A stretch of 11,176 nt of DNA from Pleurotus ostreatus/Saccharomyces cerevisiae fusant (taxonomy: Eukaryota; Opisthokonta): NCBI GenBank assembly GCA_024196135.1, contig JAMQCK010001171.1, positions 1 through 11,176 on the forward strand. Reading direction: 5' to 3'. Shown piece by piece: positions 1 through 7,636 of the stretch; the first letter of the stretch is position 1, and the number at the start of each line of letters is the position of its first letter. Both the position numbers and the translations under genes were made by a program. Under the pieces are notes generated by a model. It did no database searches, had not been told where the DNA came from, and saw only the letters and a program-made list of their open reading frames with translations.

Positions 1-526
1 ATATATGAGCTGACGGACTTGCAGCGTTTCGCAAGAAGCAACGTCGGTCATCCTCACGTAGCAAGCGTTCGCGTTATGATTGTGGGTGGACTTACAATCG
101 GCCTGAACCTCTCTAATTCTCATCGCCGCAGGATGAAAAATCGGATTGCTCGCAGAAAACCGGCGATTTATACGCGGATATGTACTATTGAACCGCTTCA
201 CAGCCGTGACAAGTCTTCTTGGGAGTACGGTGGCACGTAGTCTGTCGCCCTCGCCGACATTATCACGTTGAGCGAACGGAGAATCCTTGATCTTCCCCTT
301 ATTATATTCACGCAATTAATCAAATTTTATCTCGCCTGCATGCCAAGACTTATCTTGACCACAAAGCTGGCTACCTTTGCTTGCATCAACCCCCGAAGTC
401 GAACAACGCAAGTCGAACAAAGGCCGGCAAACGCCGGTGCTGCGCTCACGTGAACCGTCGTGACGAGGCGCGTCACGCGCGACGCGGCGCTTACCCGCCA
501 CCGTCTCTTTCTTTCTTCCCACTGCT
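1..526. other. Gene-free region upstream of BTB gene 1
   Basis: No open frame here has convincing coding character. What can be seen is a short direct repeat of an 11-mer (aagtcgaacaa at 396-406 and again at 410-420), a small GC-rich inverted repeat around 423-436, a CACGTG box at 447-452, and a perfect 7-bp inverted repeat (cgtgacg at 459-465, cgtcacg at 471-477). A pyrimidine-rich stretch at about 503-525 runs directly into the proposed ATG at 527, which is common in fungal 5' leaders. I infer that this is the promoter and leader of the gene that follows. No clear TATA box is visible. Confidence 0.5.
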
Positions 527-2139
527 ATGGTCCTTATCCGGGCCCCTTCCGTTGAATCTCTCTCGACTGTCTCCAGTATACGCACCGAGATGTCTGACGA
601 GCGCCTGCTACGACCACCAACACCAAACAGCATGCCAAGTACTATCTGAAAGACGGGAACATCGAGTTCGAGGTGCGTCATGGGTGGCTTGGGTATGGCT
701 GTCGCTTATCGGCGGCTTTTGCGTATAGCTGGATGATGGGACGCTGTATAAAGTCCACCGTCACTTCTTTGAGACCTATTCGGACAAGTTCGCGGAGGAG
801 TTCTTGTCGGGTGGCGCCACCGAAGGCCGCGTGAAGTTGCCCGGCGTCTCCGGGCGCGACTTCGACAGGTTCCTGTCGTTAATCTACCCAACGTGCGTAC
901 TCGACTCTTTCTATCATGTACCGTAACTAACGCTCACATCCAGCGCCCTCGGCGTCCGCGACATCAAGACCGCCGACGAGTGGCTCTCCGTCCTCCGCCT
1001 CGCGACCAAATGGTCCTTCGGGCCTCTGCGCGATCTGGCCTTCGCCGAGTTTACCCCCATCGCGTCCCCGATCGACAACATCGTCGCCGCGCGCGAGCTC
1101 GACAAGCCCGAGTACCTCCTCCCTGCGCTCATCAAGGTTTGCGCGGCGCCCAAGTGGCTGACGCTCGAGGAGGCCGAGCGCCTTGGGATGAAGACCGTCG
1201 TCGAGATTGGCCGCCTGCGCGAGGAGATGCGCAAGGGGCCCGTCGATATCCGTCGTGCGCTCATTGACGCGGGGCTAGCGCCGCGCTCGGAGGGTGACGC
1301 CACCCAGGCGGAGGACACTGCTGGCAGGCACGGTCGCAACGGCCCGACCTCTCTCGAGTCGTTCCTCTCTGTTCCCACGCATACGGATCCTCCTTCGTAC
1401 AATAGCCCTGGTCCTCGCTATGGACGTGTTGTGCCCGATGATCGGAGTTCAACCCGCCTCCGACGCCGCCTGATATGTACGAGGAGTTCCCGTCCGCGCC
1501 TTCGAGGACCTCGGTACGGACCTACTCGACATTCGGCAGGCCGCCTACCCCTCCGCCGCCCCCTGCGCACATCACAGCGCCGCGCACCGCTGCTGGAGAA
1601 GCGCCTCGTATGACTGATGCGGACCTTCGTCAACTCTTTGGAGAGCGCCGCGCATCTTTGGCGGTGATGCGCCCCGCGGCCTCGGGGGCGACGCTCCCCG
1701 TGTCCTCAGTGGCGATGTGCCTCGCATCTTTGGCGGAGAAGGGCCTCGCGCCTTCGGCGCAGAAGGCTCCCGCAACCTTAACGGCCATTCTATCTTCGGT
1801 CCTTCGCATGGAAACTCGACCGGAGGAGGCCTACAGACATGGTCGGATTTCGTAGCCGCTCAGAGAGACAGAGCCCCGAATGCGGGACCATCGCAGGGCT
1901 TCAATGCGAGGCCGTCGCAGGGTCTTCATGCAGGCACCTCGCAAGGCCTGAACGCAGGCGCCTCGCAAGGTCTAAACGCAGGCCCCTCCTCGGGCGCCAA
2001 TCTCGGCTCCTCGAGGGGCGTCAACGCAAGCACCACGCAGGGCTTCACTACGGGCGTGCCCCTCCCTCCTGCTTTCAGCCTATTCTCCAACGCCGGTAAC
2101 GCCAACTTGTCGACTCAGGCGGGTTCCAGGTTCCCTTGA
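527..2139 (+). CDS. BTB/POZ domain protein 1 (apparently frameshifted, repeat-rich C-tail)
   Basis: BTB/POZ fold proteins mediate dimerisation and often act as cullin-3 ubiquitin-ligase adaptors; the target of this one is unknown. The N-terminus from ATG 527 aligns without gaps over 28 residues with BTB protein 2 downstream (VESLS versus FESLS, MSDERLL versus MTDQPLL). The BTB core follows: KYYLKDGNIEFE, an intron at 673-728 (56 nt, GTGCGT..TAG), then LDDGTLYKVHRHFFETYSDKF up to LIYPT, an intron at 893-943 (51 nt, CTAAC branch, CAG), then ALGVRDIKTADEWLSVLRLA and a helical BACK-like stretch to about 1270. Both introns sit exactly where they do in BTB gene 2. Oddities: MSDERLL is in a different frame from KYYLKDG, so a frame change of one base (mod 3) lies at about 611-630 with no usable intron to explain it. 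The tail also changes frame near 1440 and near 1634-1653. The last open stretch, in one frame to TGA 2137-2139, carries two octapeptide arrays. Either this is a decaying copy or the assembly has indels. The BTB assignment is firm; the full protein is not. Confidence 0.75.
673..728 (+). other. Intron 1 of BTB gene 1
   Basis: GTGCGT donor and TATAG acceptor, 56 nt. Removing it joins NIEFE to LDDGTLYKVHR, which restores a canonical fungal BTB core. BTB gene 2 has an intron at the aligned position (2931-2984). Confidence 0.85.
893..943 (+). other. Intron 2 of BTB gene 1
   Basis: GTGCGT donor, ACTAAC branch point and ATCCAG acceptor, 51 nt, phase 2. Removal joins LIYPT to ALGVRDIKTADEW. BTB gene 2 has the equivalent phase-2 intron at 3167-3220, joining FVYPE to RLGV. 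Confidence 0.88.
1654..1773 (+). repeat. Array of five 24-bp units encoding octapeptides (IFGGDAPR type)
   Basis: Five consecutive 24-bp units at 1654, 1678, 1702, 1726 and 1750 encode IFGGDAPR, GLGGDAPR, VLSGDVPR, IFGGEGPR and AFGAEGSR. They differ mostly at third positions and by conservative changes, so the array looks selected as protein. A further degenerate unit at 1634-1653 (ctctttggag..) is only 20 nt long and marks a change of reading frame. The array lies in the disordered tail of BTB protein 1. Confidence 0.85.
1885..2052 (+). repeat. Array of seven 24-bp units encoding octapeptides (GxSQGLNA type)
   Basis: Seven in-frame 24-bp units from 1885 encode GPSQGFNA, RPSQGLHA, GTSQGLNA, GASQGLNA, GPSSGANL, GSSRGVNA and STTQGFTT. 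The period equals that of the upstream array, but the peptide is unrelated: Ser/Gln/Gly/Asn-rich and low-complexity. The units decay toward the 3' end. Composition suggests an intrinsically disordered tail. Confidence 0.85.
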
Positions 2140-2149
2140 GCGCGTTTCG

Positions 2150-2206
2150 GTACGTGTGGTTCTTTGTGTGGCTCTGCGCAGATACTCATTCATCTGTCTC
2201 TTTCAG
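2150..2206 (+). other. Intron-like element just downstream of the BTB gene 1 stop
   Basis: The 57-nt segment begins GTACGT, an ideal donor, and ends in a pyrimidine tract plus TTTCAG, an ideal acceptor. It starts 11 nt after the TGA at 2137-2139. It could be a 3'-UTR intron. Alternatively, if the tail is really read in another frame through 2103-2149, splicing here gives a stop at 2208-2210 directly after the junction. Confidence 0.5.
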
Positions 2207-2792
2207 GTGATATGAAGTCGACGAGCGAGAAGGGTTGATGACGAAGAGAGGAAGTGACGATCTCGAAGAACGAGAGGAATTGCAGGAGGGCGCGAGAGTT
2301 GCACTTGTATGATATGTAGGCGGTAAGCTAGACCGCAGTTTTGGATGCTTTGGATTAGGTTTGATGACAATGCTACTTGTTATCGAATGGATGATCCCAG
2401 TGCAGGGTGCGCTTGTGGCGCGAGCAGGGGGTTGGACAATACAGTGGTCAAAGCGAGTGCAACCTGGTCAAGTCAGGTGACAGTTCGACTTTCGGCAATG
2501 TCCGAAACCGTTCAAAGCCGGCATCAGCCGGCGAGTGCTTTGGTTCCGACCATCATCTCGTTCTTTGGCTAATGGCTCCTTGTCTCTGCCGGGCCCTTTG
2601 GTGAGAATGGGATCATTCGTCTTCTGTTGCAATGCTACGCTCGGAGGCTCTTTATGCGTGATCCGCCCGCCTTTCAAGCCCTTTCAATGTAAGACCCTGT
2701 AGCGCTGGCGTCCAAGAACTTCATGGCAGCCGCTGTTAACATTGGGCCCTTTAATGTGAGGTATCGTCCATCTGCCACCAGCGGCCCCCTCC
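2207..2792. other. Intergenic region between the two BTB genes
   Basis: No open frame here is convincing. The first part is probably 3'-UTR of BTB gene 1. A short hairpin-forming pair (gccggc at 2517-2522 and 2527-2532, 4-nt loop) is present. The last 100 or so bases should hold the promoter and leader of BTB gene 2, but I see no recognisable core element. Confidence 0.4.
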
Positions 2793-4091
2793 ATGTCTCT
2801 GACGCGAGTGGCTTCATTCGAATCCTTGAGCAGCTCTGATAGCTACGACACTGCCATGACCGACCAGCCACTCCTGGATGCGAGGAAGCACGTCCGCTAT
2901 TATTTCTCGGATGGCAATGTTGAGATTGCCGTGAGCTCACTCACACACGAAACGAGGAATTGTGCAGTGACGCTGATTTTCCAGGTGCAAGGCTTTTGCG
3001 ACACGAAACCCACCCTCTACAATCTTCATCGATCCATCCTGGAGAGCCGCTGTCCTGGATTAGTCCAAAAGCATCTCCCCCTAGCCTCCCCTCTATACGA
3101 TCTGCGAAACTATGCTGGTCTCACGCCCTGGTCCTTCGATTTGATGCTCTCCTTTGTGTATCCGGAGTACGTCCGAGTCTTTGTTGTTTCTTGTGAACCA
3201 TGCTCATGCCGGACTGAAAGACGCCTTGGAGTGACCCCAAGCTTGACCGCCGTCGACTGGAAAATGGTGCTGCCCCTTACTCACGAGTGGATGATGGATC
3301 AGCTGTTCGACGAGGCCGTTCGTCAAGTCAAACTGTCCTCGAGCCCGACTCTTCAGATCTGGGCTGCGCGCCAGTTCGATCTCGGCGACCTTCTCCTTCC
3401 CGCGTTCACGAGGATTTGCGCGGTGCCTAGGTTGTCCGAGGTAAAGTTCCTGTCTTGGCTCAAGTCTGCTGACGTAGCCTTGATATCCGATATTCGCGCG
3501 GATATGAAGGACGCGGAGTATGAGGGGAGGAAGTTCGATCTGGAACAGGCGCTGGTCAAGGCGAAGCTCGTGAGCGCCATATCCATCGCGCCCTCTGCCC
3601 AGGCGCTTCCTCAGCCCGAGCTATCTGACGACGAAGGTTCGTCGTACCCATCCCAAATCGACAGCAGATCATTTAACTCGCTCTAGGATCGCTTTCCCGA
3701 AGCATCGACGCCCCCGTCATCTCTGGCCATGGTCAAGCGCAAGGCAAGAAGAACAACCACGAAAGCAATCGCGTGCACGCAGGAGGAAAAGTTCGTGCGG
3801 CCTCTCACTGTTCGCGCTGAGCGCTGACCGTTCGTCTTCTGGCAGACAGCAGACCAGGCGACTGCTACTGTCAACCTGACACAATCGACTACCGTCTCCG
3901 GCATCGCGCTCTGCCTATCTTCATCGACATCATCGTCGACTGCCTATACGGATGCATCTGTATCTGATGACTGCGAGGAGTGACAGTTGACCACCGGTTT
4001 TCCTACTGCGCGACAGAAATTGGTCGAGACCGAGGAACTGACGCTGGACGACATTAATGCTGCCAACGCGAGCTTGTCTCGACGAACTTGA
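2793..4091 (+). CDS. BTB/POZ domain protein 2 (six exons)
   Basis: This is a paralogue of BTB gene 1, probably a nuclear or cytosolic adaptor that dimerises through its BTB fold; its partners are unknown. Proposed exons: 2793-2930, 2985-3166, 3221-3636, 3687-3790, 3846-3959 and 4017-4091, giving 1029 nt and 342 residues. Exon 1 ends RYYFSDGNVEIA. Exon 2 carries the BTB core (TLYNLHRSILESRCPGL, then LTPWSFDLMLSFVYPE). Exon 3 has a helical region (TAVDWKMVLPLTHEWMMDQL) and an acidic end (LSDDEG). The rest is a Ser/Thr-rich disordered tail. Unspliced, the frame stays open to a TAG at 3684-3686 because the first two introns are 54 nt each and stop-free. However, that TAG closes a 50-nt intron (GTTCGT..CTCTAG), and later exons have clean coding frames. 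An alternative is to retain the last intron (3960-4016) and stop at 3981-3983, giving 325 residues and a VSDDCEE end. Start: ATG 2793, supported by alignment with BTB gene 1. The core is confident; the last exon is less so. Confidence 0.78.
3637..3686 (+). other. Intron 3 of BTB gene 2 (its acceptor contains the apparent stop)
   Basis: GTTCGT donor, TTTAACT branch-like site, CTCTAG acceptor, 50 nt. Removal moves the frame into GSLSRSIDAPVISGHGQAQG and onward, which then splices at 3791-3845 (GTTCGT, GCTGAC, GGCAG; 55 nt) into a further open exon. Two consecutive well-formed introns with frame-compatible exons make this better supported than the TAG stop. Confidence 0.75.
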
Positions 4092-4334
4092 GTTCCTTCC
4101 CTTGCCGCTCTCTAGGCTACACCAGGCAGAGCTTCGTCTTCGCTTAATCGTCACTAGACCGATGTACGACAGTAACCGAAGCATGCCACACACAACGTCG
4201 CTCATGTCATTGGTCAATACTTTCACAAATGGGGTGTAACTACAATCACAAGTAATACTGTTATACAAGTTGTCTATCTCTAGGATTGTCTAGCTCATAA
4301 TAATGCTTCATGAAACGCCGGAGGCGTTACCATC
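4092..4334. other. Convergent intergenic spacer (BTB gene 2 / esterase 1 3' ends)
   Basis: This is an AT-richer stretch between two convergent genes. It ends with a perfect 6-bp hairpin (aacgcc at 4314-4319, ggcgtt at 4323-4328, 3-nt loop) just outside the esterase 1 stop codon. AATAAT-like words near 4298-4304 could serve polyadenylation, but that is inference only. Confidence 0.4.
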
Positions 4335-5506
4335 TCAGATCGTGTACTGCTCGAAGAAGGGCAATAGCACCTCTTCCGTCAGGTTGAACGGTGCTCTCCC
4401 GACCGCTGGCCACGTATGGTCCATCCCCACTACCCGGAGTCGACGCACCTGGCCCTCCTCTCCGTCGTCCCCCCACTGCCAGACATGGACGTCCTCGTCG
4501 TCGTTCAACAGCGAGAACTCAAAGTCCTCCCTCCCATGCCCATCACGCTCGGCCCAGTTCTTGGAGAAGTTGCTGATGTTGGGCAGCTCGCGATCACTAT
4601 CGTCGGACGTCTCGCCATCGAAGTGGACGACAGGGTCATCGTCGCCGTGCGTGATCACGACTGGGACCTTGCGATCTGGCTGGCACGCCTCCCCGGGGTG
4701 CGTCCCGGGATAGTACGCGCCCGACGCCATGCCGAACGCGGCGACACGCGTGTTAACGGACGGCGTGCAGGCAAGGAGGTGCGTCTGCGCGTGCGACGGT
4801 AAGCGAAGAAGCATGGCGGCGCACACGCGGGGGACTCACGAAGCCGCCGCCGTTAGAGAAGCCCGAGGCGTACATGCGGCTCGTGTCCACGCAGAGATTG
4901 TCGCCGAGCTCGTCGAGGATGAGGTTGACGAACTTGATCTGTGTGATACGGGTGAGTCGACGGATCGCCCGAGACTGATCGGAGATGGCGAGGCGCACGT
5001 CTTTTGCGTCAGGGTCCTCGTACGGAGCGCCCTCCCAGGACGCGCCACCGCCGGTTCCATCCATGCCCAGCGGATACACAGCAATGATGCCCTTATCCGC
5101 GAGGCGTTGGTGTGGCTCCGACAGCTGCGACGCGGCCTCGAGGCTCTCCGGGCTGCTGCCCACACCATGGAAAGACAGGACGACGGGGGAAGGTGAGTCC
5201 TCGTCGTAGTCTTCGGGTAGATGGATGAGGTATTGGCGATCGTCGCTGCCAACGGTGGTGTTTCGGGTATGGTGGTCGTCATCGTCGAACTTCCAGGAGG
5301 TGGCGTTGCCGCAACCGGGGGACTTCGACGCCCGCACGTTTAGTGGCGAGGGTGCCACGAACGCAGGACGAGCGCCGGTGCTGACCACGCTCAGCAAGCC
5401 TGTCAGAATCAGGCCAGCTGCTGAAATCCTGCTGACGGTAGAGCCTGCGCTCGTTCTGTTAGTCGTGCGATGTAGTACTTGAGCAAAACATACCTTGAGC
5501 GCACAT
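4335..5506 (-). CDS. Secreted CE1-like esterase 1 (feruloyl-esterase / PHB-depolymerase-like alpha/beta hydrolase)
   Basis: Family role: extracellular serine esterase of the LpqC/Esterase_PHB group (carbohydrate esterase family 1-like), hydrolysing ester links such as feruloyl groups on plant cell wall or polyesters; the substrate cannot be told from sequence. Exons on minus: 5506-5494, 5444-4999, 4938-4840 and 4784-4335, together 1008 nt and 335 residues. Introns: 5445-5493 (49 nt, GTATGT, CTAAC, GCAG), 4939-4998 (60 nt) and 4785-4839 (55 nt). The N-terminus is a signal peptide (basic SR, then hydrophobic AAGLILTGLLSVV). Visible motifs: LSFHG oxyanion turn, nucleophile Ser181 in GFSNGG, Asp236 in THGDDDP and His309 in GMDHTWP, forming a complete triad. 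No ATG precedes the hydrophobic segment without the first splice, so the 13-nt micro-exon decides the start. Two introns match esterase 2 exactly; the first does not. Intact and probably active. Confidence 0.88.
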
Positions 5507-6550
5507 TGCGGGGTACCACGATGTCTGCTGGCGGACGCATCCCGGTATTTATCTGCTCCTGTTATGAAGGGAAAGGCGACCAGCTCGTGTCGTGCGGTGT
5601 TATCCGATGGATTGCCTTGTACTCATGTTGGTTGCGCGCTGACTGAATGCCAGTCGCCCGGTGCGTCTCTTAGCGATGACATCCCTCCGAAAGTCGGAAG
5701 AATTCCTGGATACATCACTCCAATTCATACCCGGGGTGACGCACCTCACCGCCCAATCTCCATGTGTGGTAGCAGGAGGCGCAAGAGCATGGAAAAACGA
5801 CTAAGAAGGCAATGCTTGGCGCCGGAAGTGGTGGTCAGAATAGAGTCCGATTTGATCTCCCAACACCCTGCCTCGTCCACGTGTCTAGACACTTTGGTGG
5901 CGCGGGTCATCGCAGCTAAATTCGGGACCATAACCCTCACAACGAGAGTCTAGACTTGCAGATATGCCTCAGGGTTTCCTAAGAGCGTCTTCCTCGTCGC
6001 GATACACTCCTGGACGTTGTCCTCTCGATATCGTCTCAGAAAGACCGCCGCTGCGTCGAACTTGGCGAACCGCAGAAGCGCAGATGCACGATAGAAGACA
6101 ACACTCACAAGCATGGTCGTCGATGACGACTCCCGAGAACTGTGCGACGACAAGTCGGCGATGACGGCCGCCTCTTCTTGCCAGCTCTCTCCGCAGTTAG
6201 CCTCGCTTCGCTTCTCACGCCCTCCTCATCCGGCGTCCCTTGCGCCCCGTCGGGGCGTATCCTCGCCCATGCCAAGCGCGCACTCGACTGCGCCGGACGC
6301 GATGTCTGCCGTTGCGCCAATCGTTTCCAGTCTCGTCCGGTGTATCGTCTCCTTCACTTCGGCGGTACATGCTCTGCCGATCAGGCCGTGCTCAAGCGGA
6401 CTGCGCGCGCAGTGAGCGCGCTGCGTTGAGGAAGGAGCGCTAGGCGAGGGCGGTGAGCGAATCTGTGAGAGGGATGTAAGACGAGATAATCACCAAGAAA
6501 ATTGGCGTACCTCCCGTAAATAGAACAACGGTGTCCCATCGATGTTCCTC
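5507..6550. other. Long region upstream of esterase 1 without a recognisable gene
   Basis: The part next to 5506 should be the esterase 1 promoter. A perfect 12-bp palindrome (gtgtctagacac, 5881-5892) overlaps a CACGTG box (5878-5883), and its central octamer gtctagac recurs at 5948-5955. Further on, minus-strand frames between about 5950 and 6430 have patches of ordinary amino-acid composition but no intact gene, no family motif that I recognise, and no clear splice chain. Confidence 0.4.
5546..5553 (-). promoter_or_regulatory. Candidate TATA-like box of esterase 1
   Basis: Minus-strand GATAAATA lies about 40 nt upstream of the proposed ATG (5506). The spacing would leave a very short leader. 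This is a weak assignment based on sequence and position only. Confidence 0.35.
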
Positions 6551-7500
6551 TTCACTGAGGGATGCGGAGCATAAGCCTACCGAATTCAGGAAAAGTAGAA
6601 AAGATAAGCGCCCGACGGGCATTAAGAGGCAAGAGAGTCAGACCAATGCAGAAGAGATGCGTGAGATCGGGAATCAAACCGTGCGGTCGCCATTGAAGTC
6701 GAAGGGGCCCTTTGAGGGACAGCACATAGAGGTCATCGATTCGGGCGAGCAGGCGGCGATAGACCTAGTAAGGCAGCAAAGGCGGAGGACGCTCTTCCCC
6801 GCCCCCGGCGCTCCACAAATCGCCGAGTTTGCCTCTTCGGAAAGTGGTCGCGGATATGCTGCGCTCGAGCCATCGTCGAGGGTGTGATGCTAAGCCATAA
6901 GCGTCGGTCTAATGTTTGCGGAAGGAAGAAGCAGTGGAGTAGGGGGATTAACGTCGGGAACAGACGATGAGCGTCAACTGATAGTATCAAGGATGGATGT
7001 CGCGGGCTTAGATGAAAGGTGAGGGTGGCGGATACAGACCAATCAGATAAGACGAACACCCACGCACCATCTTCGCCCGCGAGCTCTAATTCGACGCTGC
7101 CTAGATGGCGCCAATCTTCTAGATTCCCTACTCATCGCGGTCAGAAAGTCGCCCGATTACGCTAGGCCGCTGACAGAAGGGTACTCACTCAATGAAAACC
7201 TGGTGAGGCAGCGGATAGCAAGCGCCTTCTGGGTAAATGCCTCGCGCCTCTGAGCTGCGCGATACTTGGAAATAGGTGGCAAAATTGGATGCGGCCCATC
7301 GCTTGTCCACCGCCGTAAATCTGATTTGTGAGCAGTGCATCGGGGTCAAGGCTGTCAAGGACGTCGCTGGTTCGCAGATGTACGGAGACGAGCCCGAAGC
7401 TATGCACGCTGGCGAGCATGGCGCCACTAGAGGGCGTCGCAGGAATATTCATCTCGCTTGAAAATGATCAGATATAAGGGACGAAGGAGTTCAGCTTACC
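6551..7500 (-). pseudogene. Unidentified minus-strand coding-like region, probably a gene remnant
   Basis: I do not recognise a family here. Several minus-strand segments look coding. One ends at 7189 with (A)AQRREAFTQKALAIRCL and splices across a well-formed 61-nt intron (7128-7188: GTGAGT donor, CTGAC branch, TAG acceptor) into NLEDWRHLGSVELEL and then VFVLSDWSVSATLTFHL. That frame stays open from 7131 down to a stop at 6733 (132 residues). A second open frame, 6764-6552, carries RIDDLYVLSLKGPLRLQW. A third segment, 7640-7500, has VYAIFEMKSDSIYPLSDVF and ends at a good GTAAGC donor. These pieces cannot be joined into one uninterrupted protein by plausible introns alone, so frameshifts or decay are likely. 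A plus-strand frame (6531-6887, GTG start) competes over part of the region. Coding status is inference. Confidence 0.3.
7128..7188 (-). other. Candidate intron in the unidentified minus-strand region
   Basis: On minus: donor GTGAGT at 7188, CTGAC branch about 15 nt before the end, acceptor GAGTAG ending at 7128, length 61 nt. Splicing fuses two coding-like frames across ..RFSL|RNLEDW... This is the best single piece of evidence that a minus-strand gene exists, or existed, here. Confidence 0.45.
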
Positions 7501-7636
7501 TGTGTATACGTGCGAGTGCGGCGCACCAATTTTTGGAAAAGAAAGAAGAAGACATCCGAAAGCGGATAGATAGAATCGCTCTTCATTTCGAAAATGGCGT
7601 AAACCTCGTGTAAAGTGCGCCTCGGGAAAATGACAC

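Noticed and set aside
569..630. A 62-nt intron in BTB gene 1 (GTCTCC..AAACAG) that would avoid the N-terminal frameshift.
   Set aside because: The frame works, but the donor is poor and it would remove the MSDERLL segment, which aligns without gaps with exonic MTDQPLL of BTB gene 2.
1608..1643. A 36-nt intron (GTATGA..GGAG) that would restore the frame before the first repeat array.
   Set aside because: It is much shorter than the other introns here (49-61 nt), has a weak acceptor, and part of it resembles a degenerate repeat unit.
4314..4328. A 6-bp hairpin after esterase 1 as a terminator.
   Set aside because: Fungal RNA polymerase II does not use intrinsic hairpin terminators, so it is noted only as a structure.
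5495..5953. A 152-codon plus-strand open frame.
   Set aside because: It starts with TTG, overlaps the first exon and promoter of esterase 1, and has no recognisable domain.
6531..6887. A 118-codon plus-strand frame of hydrophilic composition.
   Set aside because: It has only a GTG start, no domain and mixed third-position bases. It competes with better-supported minus-strand segments, so it is not called as a gene, though it is not excluded.
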